NCBI RefSeq assembly: GCF_000342045.1
Contig: NZ_AONQ01000032.1
Span: 1-50,190, forward strand
Length of the DNA: 50,190 nt
Direction: 5' to 3'
DNA from: Paramagnetospirillum caucaseum
GTDB taxonomy: Bacteria > Pseudomonadota > Alphaproteobacteria > Rhodospirillales > Magnetospirillaceae
The position numbers and the translations under genes were made by a program. How positions within the stretch are numbered: the stretch's first letter is position 1; each line of letters begins with the position of its first letter. The notes below the pieces were generated by a model. It did no database searches. It was given only the letters and a program-made list of their open reading frames with translations, and was not told the DNA's origin. Below are positions 10,780-19,297 of the stretch, in pieces.

Positions 10780-12075
10780 CTAGCCTCCGATCCCGGTGGG
10801 GGGATGCTCGGCGCTTCCCTGGTTGGCCAGCAATCCGAACGCCTGCGGCCCGGCCAGGGCCGGAGCGATGGCATATCCCTGGATGATGTCGCACCCGGCC
10901 AATTCCAGGGCCTCGACCTGCTCGACGTTTTCCACGCCTTCGGCGACGACGGTCATGCCCAGGCCGTGGCCCAGCCGGATGATGGCGTCGACCAGGATGC
11001 AGCTGTCGAGGGCCGCCGGCATGTCGTCGATGAAGCTTTTGTCGATCTTGACGGTGGAGGCGCTGAACCGCTTCAGATAGGCCAGGGACGAATAGCCGGT
11101 TCCGAAGTCGTCGATGGCGATGCCGATCCCCATGGCGGTCAGGGCGTCGATCACCCCCCGGAGCGTCGGCTCCATCATCACGCTTTCGGTGATTTCCAGC
11201 TCCAGCCGGGCGGGCGGCAATCCGGTCTCCGCCAGAACCCCGGACACCATCCCGACGAAATCGCCCCCGAGGCTCAATTGATGCGGAGAGACGTTGACGG
11301 CGATGGAGGCGGCATGGCCGCCGGCGGCCCAGCCGACGGCCGCGCGGCATGAGGCGGCCAGCATGGCCTCGCCCAGGGCCAGGATGAGGCCGGCCTCCTC
11401 GGCGGCCGGAATGAAGCGGATGGGGGCGATCATCCCCCAATCGGGGTCCGGCCAGCGGGCCAGGGCTTCGAACCCGGTGATCCGCTTGCGGAAAATGTCG
11501 AATTTCGGCTGAAAGAACGGAACGATGCGGCCGTCCTCGATGGCCCGGGGCAGCGCCCGGGCCAGTTGATCGTCGCCGGGAACCGGCCAGTCGTCCCCAT
11601 CCGCCCGGAACGGCCCGAACTGGGCCGCGGGAGAACAGGCGGTCGCCTCGAAGGAAGGGTAGAGGTCGAGATCCTCGCTGCTGATCCGCTGCCCCAGGGC
11701 CCCCAGAACCGAAAGGGTCTCGGCGACGAAACGGCCGGGATCGGCGCTGATGGCCTGGGGGCCGGGCCAGGTCCGGCGATAGGTGTCGAATTCGGCCTTC
11801 ATGCCCCCCATTTCGCTCTGGAAGCGATCGGCGACGGCCTGAAGGTGGGGCACCGGCCAGCCGCGCAGCTTGGGATAAAGCAGGCGGTCTTCCAGCGCCA
11901 GGTGGATGGAAAACTTGCCGAACAGTTCACGCAGGATGGTGGCCACCGCTCCCGGATCACGCTCGACCCGCGTCACCTCCAGCATTCCGTGGATCCGCTC
12001 CATCATCTCCCGCATCTGGTGATGATGACGCCGGAAGCTGTCGGTGGCGGCGGGAGTGGAACGGGATAGGGGCAT
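10780..12075 (-). CDS. Hemerythrin-like (HHE) domain fused to EAL phosphodiesterase
   Basis: The 431-residue product starts with a hemerythrin-type helical bundle (about 1-150): RRHHHQMREMME, IHLALEDRLLYP and SSEDLDLYP carry the His and Glu residues expected to hold a di-iron site. An EAL domain follows from about 195, with GFEALARW, DDFGTGYSSL and VKIDKSFI, so the c-di-GMP-hydrolysing residues look intact. Hemerythrin domains bind O2 or NO and sense redox state, so this is probably a gas-responsive c-di-GMP phosphodiesterase (inference). ATG 12075 is chosen over a GTG at 12111, which has no ribosome binding site; GGAG lies 11 bases before 12075. Its stop is two bases from the kinase/GGDEF start, so a cyclase and a phosphodiesterase are co-transcribed. 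Confidence 0.85.
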   Translation of the reverse strand: MPLSRSTPAATDSFRRHHHQMREMMERIHGMLEVTRVERDPGAVATILRELFGKFSIHLALEDRLLYPKLRGWPVPHLQAVADRFQSEMGGMKAEFDTYRRTWPGPQAISADPGRFVAETLSVLGALGQRISSEDLDLYPSFEATACSPAAQFGPFRADGDDWPVPGDDQLARALPRAIEDGRIVPFFQPKFDIFRKRITGFEALARWPDPDWGMIAPIRFIPAAEEAGLILALGEAMLAASCRAAVGWAAGGHAASIAVNVSPHQLSLGGDFVGMVSGVLAETGLPPARLELEITESVMMEPTLRGVIDALTAMGIGIAIDDFGTGYSSLAYLKRFSASTVKIDKSFIDDMPAALDSCILVDAIIRLGHGLGMTVVAEGVENVEQVEALELAGCDIIQGYAIAPALAGPQAFGLLANQGSAEHPPTGIGG

Positions 12076-12501
12076 CGAGGGGCCGACTCCAGGAAACGAA
12101 CCGGGGATCACCGGCCGGCAAGTAAGCGGTCAACGGACTGAGTGCCGAGGCAGGCGATGATCGACACCCGGGCTTCATGGTGTCGAACACCCTTCTTCCT
12201 GACATTGACGTTGGTTAGCCGACTAAAGTACTTGGGTAATTTTCCCACCTGCGACAGCCGATCCAGCCCATATGCCTTTGTATAAAAAACTCAACAAACG
12301 GCATTATAAAATCTAATGCTATATTTTAATAGGTCTGCGATACGTATTAATATCGATGTTTTTCAATCAGATAGATAAAAGCCCCCTGGCCTTTCGCAGC
12401 AATTCCCTACGATCAACATGGTTGACTTCCGCGCTCTGGTTTGGTTCGCTACAAACATGCATACGCCATGCATCTATAGAGATCTACGAATGGAGGGCTA
12501 A
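12076..12501. other. Divergent intergenic region, AT-rich, no gene seen
   Basis: This gap separates the minus-strand EAL gene from the plus-strand reductase operon and should hold both promoters. The stretch 12230-12370 is clearly AT-rich (runs of TATAAAA and TTTTAATA) against a GC-rich background. An inverted repeat TCAAC-ATG-GTTGA lies at 12413-12425. No convincing sigma-70 pair, FNR/NNR box or small gene could be assigned. Confidence 0.5.
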
Positions 12502-12768
12502 ATGTCTAAGCTTCATACTCTGCTTTTGTCGGCTGTCGCTGTCATCGGCCTCGCCGCTCCCACCATGGCAACCCAGAAATCGCCGCAATCCCTGTCGGTG
12601 AGCACGTCGACCATGGCAATCGGCAATCCCCACCCCGCTTCCGAGGCTCACGCCGCCAATAACGCCCGCATCGAGGAACGGCGCCGCGCGGACGTGGCCG
12701 ACTGGCAGACCCTGCTCGGCAGCCAGCAGCCGTTCCCGGCCATGGGAGTGGGCGGACATCCCCGCTGA
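12502..12768 (+). CDS. Small secreted protein of unknown function heading the heme-copper reductase operon
   Basis: The 88-residue product has a clear signal peptide (positive start, hydrophobic LLLSAVAVIGLAAP, cleavage probably after APTMA). The mature part is about 65 residues, Ala-, Ser- and Arg-rich with no cysteine and no heme motif. GGAGG precedes the ATG at good spacing. It is 73 bases upstream of the CuA subunit gene, in the same direction, so it is probably part of that operon. The family was not recognised. It might be a small periplasmic accessory subunit or a copper-handling protein (its His residues lie at NPHP, EAHA and GGHPR), but this is speculation. Confidence 0.7.
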   Translation: MSKLHTLLLSAVAVIGLAAPTMATQKSPQSLSVSTSTMAIGNPHPASEAHAANNARIEERRRADVADWQTLLGSQQPFPAMGVGGHPR

Positions 12769-12841
12769 GGCTGGCCGGGGGGCGCCTCTTTCGCCGAGAA
12801 ACACGCAATTTGGTACCGATTTACCTGACTAGGAGCGCAAA

Positions 12842-13384
12842 ATGGTTCAGCACGTTGCCTGGGTGATCACCCTGATCGCCATGGGGGCGGTTGCCCTCAG
12901 CTTCCTTTGGGTCGCGGCCAGAGCGGGCGAGTTCGCCGAATATCCCGGCATCGTCGAAAGAGCCTATCGCCTCCGTAAGGTGCTGTTCGTGGTCTTGCTG
13001 GTGGTATCGGGCGGTGTCAGCGTCCTCACGCTGGGGGAACTGCCCTATGCCACCGCCTCCTACGGGACGCCCCACGAGGGAACGTTCCGGCCGGCCCAGG
13101 TGGTCGAGGCGGTGGGAAGCCGCTGGCAATGGGAGCTTTCACCCGGACAGATCGTCGCCGGCCGACCGGTCCAGTTCCGGGTCACGTCCACCGACGTGAC
13201 CCACGGCTTCGGCATCTACGACGACGCGATGCATCTGCTGGCCCAGACCCAGGCCATGCCGGGATACACCAACGTCCTGACCTACACCTTCCAGCGGCCG
13301 GGAACCTATCACCTGCTCTGCCTCGAATATTGCGGCGTCGCCCATCACGGAATGATGGGCGAATTCACCGTCACCAGCCACTGA
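12842..13384 (+). CDS. Heme-copper reductase subunit II with CuA site
   Basis: The 180-residue product has two membrane helices (about 5-25 and 47-65) and a C-terminal cupredoxin fold facing the periplasm. The CuA ligands are visible: His121 (DVTHGFGIY), Cys160 and Cys164 with Glu162 between (CLEYCGVAHHGMM), His168 and Met171. It should take electrons from a cytochrome c or cupredoxin and pass them to subunit I, the next gene 12 bases downstream. It is short for an aa3-type subunit II and resembles the compact subunits of B-type or NOR-like reductases. AGGAGC lies before the ATG. Confidence 0.9.
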   Translation: MVQHVAWVITLIAMGAVALSFLWVAARAGEFAEYPGIVERAYRLRKVLFVVLLVVSGGVSVLTLGELPYATASYGTPHEGTFRPAQVVEAVGSRWQWELSPGQIVAGRPVQFRVTSTDVTHGFGIYDDAMHLLAQTQAMPGYTNVLTYTFQRPGTYHLLCLEYCGVAHHGMMGEFTVTSH

Positions 13385-13396
13385 AGGAAACCGGCG

Positions 13397-14845
13397 ATGA
13401 TCATCCAATCGAATCTTGTTCCGACCCGGGGCGCCCGGCAGGCGGTCGCCGCCTATCTGGTGGTGTTCGGCGCGGTGCTCCTGCTGATGATGGTGCTGGG
13501 ACTGCTCATGCGCCTCAACCAGGGCGGGCTGGTGACCCTGCCCGCCGAGTTCTTCTACCAGAGCATGACCGTGCACGGCACCGGCATGGTCGGGGTCGCC
13601 GGCGTCGGAGGTGCCGCCGTGCTGTGGTATTTCCTCGGCCGCCATGTCCGCCTGACCACCTGGGTGTTCGTCCTTAACCTGCTCACCTTCGTGGTCGGGG
13701 CGGGCATGATCATGGCCGCCGACTTCATCGGTGGCTTCGCCGCCGCCTGGACCTTCCTGTTCCCCCTGCCGGCCAAGGCCGGAGGGCAGTGGGAGCCGTG
13801 GGCCGCGGCGGTCCATCTGGGCGGCCTGCTGCTGATCGGCACCGGCTTCCTGCTGTTCCATCTGGACACCGTGCGGGCCATTCTCGGCCGCTACGGCAGC
13901 CTGACCCGGGCGCTCGGCTGGCCCAGCCTGTTCGGCAGCGATCCCGAGCCGCCGCCGCCGACCGTGGTGGCCAGCACCATGGTGGCCATCGCCAATACCC
14001 TGGGACTGGTGTTCGGCGCCTCGGTGCTGGTGATCAGCCTGGTGAACCTGATGGTGCCGCAATTCGCCATCGACGCCATGGTCGCCAAGAACATGATCTA
14101 CTTCTTCGGCCACGTGTTCATCAACGCCACCATCTATATGGCGGTGATCGCCGTGTATGAGCTGCTGCCGGAATATACCGGGCGGCCGTGGAAGCCCAAC
14201 CGGCCGTTCCTGGCGGCCTGGACCATGTCCACCATCCTGGTGCTGGCGGCCTATCCCCACCACCTGCTGATGGATTTCGGCATGCCGCGCTGGCTGCTGA
14301 TCCTCGGGCAGATCCTCTCCTATGTCAGCGGCCTGCCGATCCTGGTGGTCACCGCCTTCGGAGCCCTGATGATCGTCTACCGTTCGGGGCTGCGCTGGGA
14401 CCTGCCGGCGGGCTTGCTGTTCATCGGCGTCTTCGGCTGGGCGGCCGGGGTGATTCCCGCCATCATCGACGCCACCATCATCGTCAACTCGGTGATGCAC
14501 AACACCCTGTGGGTTCCCGGACATTTCCACAGCTACCTGCTGCTGGGGCAGGTGGGCATGCTGCTGGGCTTCGCCTCCTGGCTGGGCCGGGCCGCCGGGG
14601 CGCGGATGCCGAGCCGCTTCGGCATCGCCGCCTTCTGGATCTTCGTGGCGGGAGGCATCGGCCTGACCCAGTCGTTCCTGTATTCCGGCCATGCCAGCGT
14701 GCCGCGCCGCTTCGCCGAGTACCTGCCGGAATGGATCGGCCAGGCCCGCATCGGCGCCCTGTCGGCGGCGCTGGTGATCCTGGGGACCACCATGCTGATG
14801 GCTCGGCTGGTGGCCGGAAGCGGCCCGGCCGGCGGGGCCCGCTGA
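13397..14845 (+). CDS. Heme-copper reductase subunit I lacking the active-site tyrosine (NO reductase-like candidate)
   Basis: The 482-residue product has about 12 membrane helices and all six metal-binding histidines: His60 (MTVHGTGM) and His378 for the low-spin heme, His376 (GHFHSY) for the high-spin heme, and His239, His288 and His289 (FFGHVFIN and AYPHHLL) for CuB. In O2 reductases of the A and B types, the helix-VI motif is HPEVY, whose Tyr is cross-linked to the CuB His. Here the sequence is H-V-F-I-N, so Asn243 stands at the Tyr position. Loss of this Tyr is typical of NO-reducing members of the superfamily, including CuA-containing types such as sNOR (recalled, not searched). It may therefore be an NO reductase, although it would be annotated as an oxidase by simple matching. 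It sits between subunit II and sco1. Confidence 0.85.
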   Translation: MIIQSNLVPTRGARQAVAAYLVVFGAVLLLMMVLGLLMRLNQGGLVTLPAEFFYQSMTVHGTGMVGVAGVGGAAVLWYFLGRHVRLTTWVFVLNLLTFVVGAGMIMAADFIGGFAAAWTFLFPLPAKAGGQWEPWAAAVHLGGLLLIGTGFLLFHLDTVRAILGRYGSLTRALGWPSLFGSDPEPPPPTVVASTMVAIANTLGLVFGASVLVISLVNLMVPQFAIDAMVAKNMIYFFGHVFINATIYMAVIAVYELLPEYTGRPWKPNRPFLAAWTMSTILVLAAYPHHLLMDFGMPRWLLILGQILSYVSGLPILVVTAFGALMIVYRSGLRWDLPAGLLFIGVFGWAAGVIPAIIDATIIVNSVMHNTLWVPGHFHSYLLLGQVGMLLGFASWLGRAAGARMPSRFGIAAFWIFVAGGIGLTQSFLYSGHASVPRRFAEYLPEWIGQARIGALSAALVILGTTMLMARLVAGSGPAGGAR

Positions 14846-14846
14846 C

Positions 14847-15440
14847 ATGGCCCGCAGCCTGGCGGCCGCCATGGCGGTGATCATCGTCGCCGTGGCGGCG
14901 TTCTGGTCGGCGACCGAGGGCTTCCGGGTCTTCACCACCGAGGGGGCTCGGCGTCTGGACGTGGCGCGATCGCCGCGCCCCCTTCCGGCGGTCGTCCTGG
15001 AGGATCAGGACGGCCGCCGGGTCGGCCCCGAATGGCTGCGGGGCCGGGTGGTGCTGGTCGAGTTCGTCTACACCCGCTGCCCCACCCTGTGCTCGACCCT
15101 GGGCGAGGTGTTCGGCCGCCTGTCCCAGGCCCTGCCCGGCGTGGCGCTGCTCAGCATCAGCTTCGACATGGAGCACGACGGGCGGGCCGAGCTGAAGGAC
15201 TACGCCCTTCGTCACGGCGCCGACGGCGACCGCTGGCGGGTGGTCCGCCCGACCAGCGGCGGCGACCTGCGGGAATTGCTGGATACCGCCGGTGTGGTGG
15301 TGATCCCCGATTCATGGGGTGGCTATCAGCACAATGCCGCGGTCCATCTGGTGGATGACCGGGGGCGGCTGGTCCGCGTCCTCGATTTCGAGCCGCTGTC
15401 CGCCCTGATCGACGAGGTGACGCCATGGCTGGCCTCCTGA
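14847..15440 (+). CDS. SCO1/SenC-family copper chaperone
   Basis: The 197-residue product has an N-terminal membrane anchor (residues 1-20) and a thioredoxin-like periplasmic domain with the copper-binding TRCPTLCSTL (CxxxC) and a downstream conserved His in NAAVHLVDD. Such proteins deliver copper to or reduce the CuA site of subunit II. Its ATG is one base beyond the subunit I stop, and its end overlaps the next gene by 16 bases. The position directly after subunits II and I supports a dedicated role in assembling this reductase. Confidence 0.9.
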   Translation: MARSLAAAMAVIIVAVAAFWSATEGFRVFTTEGARRLDVARSPRPLPAVVLEDQDGRRVGPEWLRGRVVLVEFVYTRCPTLCSTLGEVFGRLSQALPGVALLSISFDMEHDGRAELKDYALRHGADGDRWRVVRPTSGGDLRELLDTAGVVVIPDSWGGYQHNAAVHLVDDRGRLVRVLDFEPLSALIDEVTPWLAS

Positions 15441-16081
15441 CGCCGTCCACCCGCCGGAGCCGGATCGTCCTGGGGGCGGGATTGCTGGGCCTGCTGGCCC
15501 TGCCGCCCCTGCGCGAGGCCATGGAGAGCGATATGGCCCGGCACATGCTGGTGCAGATTCCCCTGCTGGCCCTGTGCGGCTGGTTGTGCGCCCCCTCCCC
15601 CGCCACCGGCCGAAACCTAGCGGGGGCCTGGGACCGTCACGGCATCGTCGGCATCCTGACCGCCAATCTGGTGGCGGCCTATTGGATGCTGCCGCGCACC
15701 CTGGACAACACCATCGCCTCGGCCGCCTTCGAAGCCGCCAAGTTCATCTCGCTGCCCTTGCTGGTGGGAGTGCCGCTCCGCCGCTGCTGGTCCCGCCTGC
15801 CCATGCTCGGCCAGGGCTTCGTCGTCGCCAACGCCGTCTCCATGCTGGGCATCGTCGGCTGGCTGTACCTGGCCGCTCCCGTCCGGGTTTGCGTCTACTA
15901 CCTGGTCGATCAGCAGGAAGTCGTCGGGCGCGCCCTGCTCTATCTGGCCGGCGCCATCACCCTGGCGGTGTTGGTGCGGGCCTTTGTCGGCACCGCCCAA
16001 TCATCGGTCCCGTTCCATCATATGGCGTCGCCGCAGCGACACCCGCACTTCGATCATCAAGGCAGGGGGAGCCGCCAATGA
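15425..16081 (+). CDS. Integral membrane protein, possible CtaG-like reductase assembly factor
   Basis: The 218-residue product has about five or six hydrophobic segments (starting around 14-30, 40-57, 72-92, 98-118, 127-150 and 165-185) and a short hydrophilic His-rich tail. The stretch DMARHMLVQIPLL followed by YWMLPRTLD resembles the helices of caa3-type CtaG assembly proteins, but the match is weak. It overlaps sco1 at its start and the TPR gene (ATGA) at its end, so it is part of the same transcript. An assembly or copper-handling role is inferred from context only. Confidence 0.65.
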   Translation: MAGLLTPSTRRSRIVLGAGLLGLLALPPLREAMESDMARHMLVQIPLLALCGWLCAPSPATGRNLAGAWDRHGIVGILTANLVAAYWMLPRTLDNTIASAAFEAAKFISLPLLVGVPLRRCWSRLPMLGQGFVVANAVSMLGIVGWLYLAAPVRVCVYYLVDQQEVVGRALLYLAGAITLAVLVRAFVGTAQSSVPFHHMASPQRHPHFDHQGRGSRQ

Positions 16082-18555
16082 CCAAATCCGCGCCCATCGC
16101 CAGCACCCTGGCGCAGGCTATCCGATGCCAGCAATCCGGACGGCTGTCCGAGGCCGAACGGCTTTACCGCGCCATCCTCCGGGTCAGGCCCGATCATCCC
16201 GAGGCCAACCACAATCTCGGATTGCTGTCGCTGGGGGCCGGGCGGCCGGAACAGGCGCTGCCCTATCTGCGCGCCGCCCTCGAGGCGCAGCCTTCCGATC
16301 CCCGGTTCCTGGCGCTGGTCGCCTGGGCAGACGCCAGCATGCGAGGCGGTGCGGCATATGCCGCCGCCGTCGCCCTGCACGCCGCCGGACGGCTGGAAGA
16401 GGCCGTCGCGGAATACCGCCGGACCTTGGATCTCAATCCCGATCTGGAGGATGCCCTCGCCAACCAGGGCGTGGCCCTCTACGGCCTCGGCCGGCTGGAG
16501 CAGGCGGGAGACTGTTATTGCCGGCTGCTGGAGATCCGCCCTGGCAACGCCATGGCGGCCAACAATCTCGGCAATATCCTGCGTCAATCGGGGCGGCTGG
16601 ACGAGGCGGAGACCGTCTGCCGCCACGCCGTGGAGATCATGCCCGACCTCGCGGCGGGGCATTACAACCTGGGACTGGTCCTGGCCGGATTGGGGCGCCT
16701 GCCGGAAGCCATGGCCAGTCATCGCCGGGCGGCAAAGGCCGCCCCGGACCTCGCCGAAGCCCACTACGCCCTCGCCGACACGCTTTACAAGCTGGGCCGG
16801 CGGGAGGAGGCCGTCGAGGCGTGGCGCCGGGTCCTCGAGCTCAAGCCGGGCCTTGCCGAGGCCCACCTCAATCTCGGCATCACGCTTCTGGAACTGGGCC
16901 GTGCGGCCGAGGCTTTGGGGTGCTGCCTGTCCGCCATGGCCGCCGACGAGACCCGGGCATCCCGGATGCTGTTCGTCAATTGCATCAGGGGCCTTCGTCC
17001 GACCCGCGACGACGGCCGGGTTCGGGCTCTCCTGGTGCGCGCCCTGTCCGAGCCATGGGGCATGCCGGCCGAGCTGATCCCCGTCGCCGTCGCCATGATC
17101 CGGCTGGCCCCCGGAATCGAGGATTGCATCCTCGGCGCGAGGAAAGCCCGGTCCCGCCGGCCATCCCTGTCGGAATTGCTCCCTCCCTCCGCTATCGCGG
17201 CGGCGTCCTGTGATGCTCTCCTGCACGCGGCCCTGGTGACGGCGCCGATCCAGGACCTGGACTTCGAGCGCTTCCTGACCTCGGCCCGCCACGCCCTGCT
17301 GGCCGCCGTCGAGGGAACCGCCCCGGAGCGAAAGCAGGCCGGCGACCTCCTGGCCTTCCACTGTGCCCTGGCCCAGCAATGCTTCATCACCGAATACATC
17401 CACGATTGTGCCGTGGATGAGCTCGAGGCGGCCGCCGCCCTGCGCGGCCGGCTGGTGGCGGCGCTGGACAACGATGCCGCCATTCCGGTGCAGTGGCTGC
17501 CGGCCGTGGCGAGCTATTTCCCGCTCCACACGCTGCCGGACGCCCAGCGCCTGCTGGACAGGACATGGCCCGGGGAGGCGCGGGCGATGCTGGTCTCCCA
17601 GGTGGAGGAGCCACTGGCCGAATTCGGATACCGCCCGACCATTTCCCGCCTGACGCCCATCGACGACGAGGTGTCGTTGCAGGTGGCGGCGCTGTACGAG
17701 GCCAATCCCTATCCCCGCTGGGTCAAGGTCTCGGTGATCGACGAACCCCGCTCCATCGACGACGTGCTGCGCCGGACCTTTCCCCTGGCGCGGTTCGATC
17801 CCCTGGACACGGGGGACGGCGTCGATGTCCTGGTGGCCGGCTGCGGCACCGGACAGCACCCCATCTGTACGGCCCAGACCTATCCGGCGGCCCGGTTGCT
17901 GGCCATCGACCTCAGCGTGTCCAGCCTTTGCTATGCCAAGCGGAAGGCCGCCGAACTCGGCCTGGACGCCATCGAGTTCGCCCAGGCCGACATCACCCGG
18001 CTGTCGGGTCTCGACCGGCGGTTCGACGTGATCGAGGCGGTGGGAGTGCTGCACCATCTGGCCGATCCCATGGAGGGATGGCGGACGTTGCTGGGGTTGT
18101 TGCGGCCGGGCGGCGCGATGCGGATCGGCCTGTACAGCGAGCTGGCCCGTCGGGACGTGGTGCGGGCGCGCGACTTCATCGCCGCCGGAGGATACGGATC
18201 AAGCCCGGAGGAAATCCGGCGTTGCCGCCAAGACTTGATCGAGGCCGGCGACGGCGCCGATTTCGCGTCCCTCGCGGGCTTCAGCGATTTCTTCGGCACC
18301 AGTCCCTGCCGGGACCTTCTGTTTCATGTTCAGGAACACCGCCTGACCCTGGAGGCCATCAAACGCTTTCTCGACGCCAACGGCCTGCGCTTCATGGGCT
18401 TCGTCGTGGAAAGGCCGGTGCTCGACAGCTACCGCCGGCGCTTTCCCGATGATCCGGCGGCCACCGACCTGCGGCAATGGCAGGTTCTCGAGATCGAGAA
18501 TCCCGACATCTTCCGCAGCATGTACCAGTTCTGGGTTCAGAGAATCGGGACCTGA
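16078..18555 (+). CDS. TPR-repeat protein fused to a class I SAM methyltransferase
   Basis: The 825-residue product begins with tandem tetratricopeptide repeats over about 1-290 (recurrent patterns such as A-x-x-LG-NLG-x-L--GR-x-EA). A middle region of unknown fold covers about 300-560. The methyltransferase follows, with motif I VLVAGCGTGQHP near 583, an acidic ribose-binding end of strand 2 (LAIDLS) and motif IV-like IEAVGVLHHLADP. The substrate is not evident; related TPR-methyltransferases act on proteins or glycans. A strong AGGGGGA sits seven bases before the ATG, which overlaps the stop of the membrane protein gene, so it may be co-transcribed with the reductase cluster although its job may be separate. 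A frame extension upstream of 16078 is a shadow. Confidence 0.85.
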   Translation: MTKSAPIASTLAQAIRCQQSGRLSEAERLYRAILRVRPDHPEANHNLGLLSLGAGRPEQALPYLRAALEAQPSDPRFLALVAWADASMRGGAAYAAAVALHAAGRLEEAVAEYRRTLDLNPDLEDALANQGVALYGLGRLEQAGDCYCRLLEIRPGNAMAANNLGNILRQSGRLDEAETVCRHAVEIMPDLAAGHYNLGLVLAGLGRLPEAMASHRRAAKAAPDLAEAHYALADTLYKLGRREEAVEAWRRVLELKPGLAEAHLNLGITLLELGRAAEALGCCLSAMAADETRASRMLFVNCIRGLRPTRDDGRVRALLVRALSEPWGMPAELIPVAVAMIRLAPGIEDCILGARKARSRRPSLSELLPPSAIAAASCDALLHAALVTAPIQDLDFERFLTSARHALLAAVEGTAPERKQAGDLLAFHCALAQQCFITEYIHDCAVDELEAAAALRGRLVAALDNDAAIPVQWLPAVASYFPLHTLPDAQRLLDRTWPGEARAMLVSQVEEPLAEFGYRPTISRLTPIDDEVSLQVAALYEANPYPRWVKVSVIDEPRSIDDVLRRTFPLARFDPLDTGDGVDVLVAGCGTGQHPICTAQTYPAARLLAIDLSVSSLCYAKRKAAELGLDAIEFAQADITRLSGLDRRFDVIEAVGVLHHLADPMEGWRTLLGLLRPGGAMRIGLYSELARRDVVRARDFIAAGGYGSSPEEIRRCRQDLIEAGDGADFASLAGFSDFFGTSPCRDLLFHVQEHRLTLEAIKRFLDANGLRFMGFVVERPVLDSYRRRFPDDPAATDLRQWQVLEIENPDIFRSMYQFWVQRIGT

Positions 18556-18568
18556 GCAGGCAACCCTG

Positions 18569-18585
18569 CCCGGCATGACGCCGGG
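18569..18585 (+). terminator. GC-rich hairpin after the methyltransferase gene
   Basis: CCCGGC (18569-18574) pairs with GCCGGG (18580-18585) around ATGAC, 14 bases past the stop codon. A short TGTTT follows a few bases later but there is no proper T-run, so this is at best a weak terminator. Confidence 0.35.
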
Positions 18586-18649
18586 AAGGGCTGTTTGGCC
18601 TAGGTTCTGTACCCATAAACAGGATTCCCATTGAGGCCGGGTTGTGATT

Positions 18650-18675
18650 CAAACTCCCAAACGGAAGGGAGTTTG
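18650..18675 (+). other. Hairpin over the transposase ribosome binding site
   Basis: CAAACTCCC (18650-18658) and GGGAGTTTG (18667-18675) are perfect 9-bp arms around an 8-base loop. The right arm contains the GGGAG that would serve as ribosome binding site for the ATG at 18679. Such structures in insertion sequences reduce translation from read-through transcripts. Confidence 0.55.
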
Positions 18676-18678
18676 TTC

Positions 18679-18860
18679 ATGGCCCGCTTCGATCTTTCGG
18701 ACAAGGAATGGGACCTCATCTTGCCGCTGCTGCCCAACAAGCCGCGCGGCGTTGCCCGGACGGATGACCGTCGTGTCTTGAACGGCATCTTTTACATTCT
18801 GCGAACTGGCTCGCCATGGCGTGATCTTCCCGAGCGTTATGGCCCGTACACGACGGCGTA
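18679..18860 (+). pseudogene. IS5-family transposase, N-terminal fragment
   Basis: From the ATG at 18679 about 60 residues match the start of IS5-type transposases (FDLSDKEWDLILPLLP, then LNGIFYILRTGSPWRDLPERYG and PYTT). After this the frame runs into antisense helicase sequence and the catalytic DDE domain is missing. The fragment cannot be active. Confidence 0.8.
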
Positions 18861-19256
18861 TAGGGGCCGTCCCAATTCCTTGGTGCGGCGCAGCTCATCC
18901 AGCACGGCGCGCTTGTTGGCCTTGTTGCTGTGCAATTCCAGGCAAACGGCGCCCAGTCCGATGGCGTCGAGGCGACGCTTCACCACGTCCAGCGCCGCCA
19001 TCTTCTCCGCGACGAACAGCACCTTGCGCCCGCCGGCCACCGCACCGGCGATCAGATTGGCGATGGTCTGGGACTTGCCGGTGCCGGGCGGCCCCTGGAT
19101 CACCAGATTGCGCCCGCGGCGCACCTCCTCGATGGCCAGGGTCTGGGAGCTGTCGGCATCCATGACGTGGATTTGGGCCGAGGGCGGCACATGAGGATCG
19201 ATCTTGTCGTCCTCGCCGATCAGCCCCTCCTCGGGCTCGAAGGATAGCGGCAAGGC
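18861..19256 (-). pseudogene. Fragment of a large AAA/superfamily I helicase (DUF4011-like)
   Basis: The minus strand encodes about 130 residues with a Walker A GPPGTGKSQTIANLI preceded by DADSSQTLAIEEVRRGRN and followed by VLFVAEKMAALDVVKRRLD. These are the signature of large restriction- and defence-associated helicases of more than 1,000 residues. Both ends are missing: an in-frame stop lies just upstream near 19262, and the IS remnant cuts it at 18860. It is a relic of a lost larger locus. Confidence 0.75.
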
Positions 19257-19297
19257 CGACGGATATCAATAAGGCGGGAATTTCAGATGGGCACTAC

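Larger units (their letters stand above)
18604..18860 (+). mobile_element. Truncated IS5-like insertion sequence, left end only
   Basis: The block contains the leader and first third of a transposase gene and then stops abruptly where unrelated helicase sequence begins near 18860. The left terminus is estimated near 18604 from the start of non-genic sequence; no terminal inverted repeat or target duplication can be confirmed because the right end is absent. Confidence 0.6.

Noticed and set aside
12268-12280. ATATGCCTTTGT, a near match to the chemotaxis-region 12-mer
   Set aside because: Two mismatches, no pairing arms, and more than 200 bases from the next start, unlike the three consistent sites.
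12413-12425. TCAAC-ATG-GTTGA inverted repeat before the reductase operon as an FNR/NNR box
   Set aside because: The half-sites are everted relative to the TTGAC-N4-GTCAA type, so it is not a standard box.
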